From DATAXI01 sp036266845 (GTDB taxonomy: Bacteria; Verrucomicrobiota; Verrucomicrobiia; Chthoniobacterales; Chthoniobacteraceae), in contig DATAXI010000264.1 of NCBI GenBank assembly GCA_036266845.1, forward strand, positions 1 to 52,597: a stretch of 52,597 nt of DNA. Reading direction: 5' to 3'. The position numbers and the translations under genes were made by a program. The notes beneath the pieces were generated by a model. It saw only the letters and a list, made by a program, of their open reading frames with translations, ran no database searches and was not told the origin of the DNA. Positions 52,384 through 52,597 of the stretch are shown here, piece by piece. Position 1 is the stretch's first letter; each line of letters begins with the position of its first letter.

Positions 52384-52597
52384 CTACAGGAGCCGGTAGG
52401 GTATGAGATCGCTATCCAGCGGCACTCGGGAGGTATCGGGATCGCGCGGATCGTAAACGCGGTTTGGCATGTCGATGAATACCAGGTCTCTCTCGCCGAT
52501 GTTCTGGATGGCATGGTACACGCCGGCGGGGATCGTCAGCACCCCGGGGCGCTCTTCGCCCAGATGCAGGACATTCACCCTTCCGCGCGTGGGAGAT
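52384..52597 (-). CDS. RmlC-like sugar epimerase/cupin (partial, 3' end only)
   Basis: Only the last ~70 residues are in the window; the reading frame continues past the right edge (SPTRGRVNVLHLG...), so no start is assigned. The visible part has RPGVLTIPAGVYHAIQNIGE, DMPNRVYDPRDPDTSRVPL and ends DLIPYRLL. This matches the C-terminal half of dTDP-4-dehydrorhamnose 3,5-epimerase-type cupins (IP.GV.H...N, YD..DPD..R.PLD). Such enzymes make dTDP-L-rhamnose or related sugars, which would supply the rhamnosyltransferase-like GT2 in this locus. Distinguishing RmlC from 3,4-ketoisomerases or RmlC-like proteins needs the missing N-terminal half. Confidence 0.8.
   Translation of the reverse strand, partial: SPTRGRVNVLHLGEERPGVLTIPAGVYHAIQNIGERDLVFIDMPNRVYDPRDPDTSRVPLDSDLIPYRLL

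Overview
The window is a GC-rich stretch of chromosome from a free-living diderm bacterium. Diderm is supported by an outer-membrane beta-barrel, a Wza-type export protein and a Wzc-type co-polymerase. Weak or absent Shine-Dalgarno sequences at many starts and the overall gene set make Verrucomicrobiota (or a neighbouring phylum) my best guess, but no ribosomal or other marker gene is present and this is tentative. I see no tRNA, rRNA or CRISPR array.

Region 1 (1-10263) is a mosaic accessory region. A minus-strand signalling operon (PAS kinase with a 21-bp tandem-repeat coiled coil, CheY/Rcp1-like regulator, hybrid kinase, and the decayed start of a GAF-domain gene) faces a LysR regulator. 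A solo XRE regulator and two exported proteins of unknown function follow. The striking feature is that the 3' end of comM/yifB occurs three times: a decayed remnant at about 238-350, a 5'-truncated copy at 5472-5945, and the intact gene at 8728-10263. The blocks of unrelated genes lie between these fragments, which suggests repeated insertion or recombination at the comM 3' end. A 32/33-bp hairpin-containing direct repeat also brackets the AT-richer pair of exported genes.

Region 2 (10446-26133, mainly plus strand) is a Wzx/Wzy-type exopolysaccharide locus. It has glycosyltransferases (GT4, GT2), an outer-membrane barrel, Wza-like and Wzc-like proteins, an initiating polyprenyl-phosphate glycosylphosphotransferase, a flippase and a polymerase-like membrane protein. 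Response regulators are interspersed: a LuxR type at 17147-17830 and a receiver-only protein overlapping the initiating transferase by four bases. Just downstream come a third regulator (26255) and an exported GH39/PslG-like glycosidase (26928).

Region 3 (28186-36718) is a spacer of mixed genes: a small exported protein, a GT39-type membrane glycosyltransferase, a sugar-porter MFS permease, a coiled-coil/helix-turn-helix small protein, a ClC chloride channel with a CBS-type tail, an SRPBCC protein and FtsH.

Region 4 (36796-52597, minus strand) is a second polysaccharide locus. Transcription enters from beyond the right edge (RmlC-like cupin, partial) and passes through nine glycosyltransferases, an acyltransferase, a methyltransferase and a second polymerase-like protein. 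It reaches a strong terminator at 39588-39619. A second initiating transferase and one more GT4 lie beyond it behind a leader of about 224 nt. This locus has no flippase or export proteins inside the window, so it may share those of region 2 or have its own to the right.
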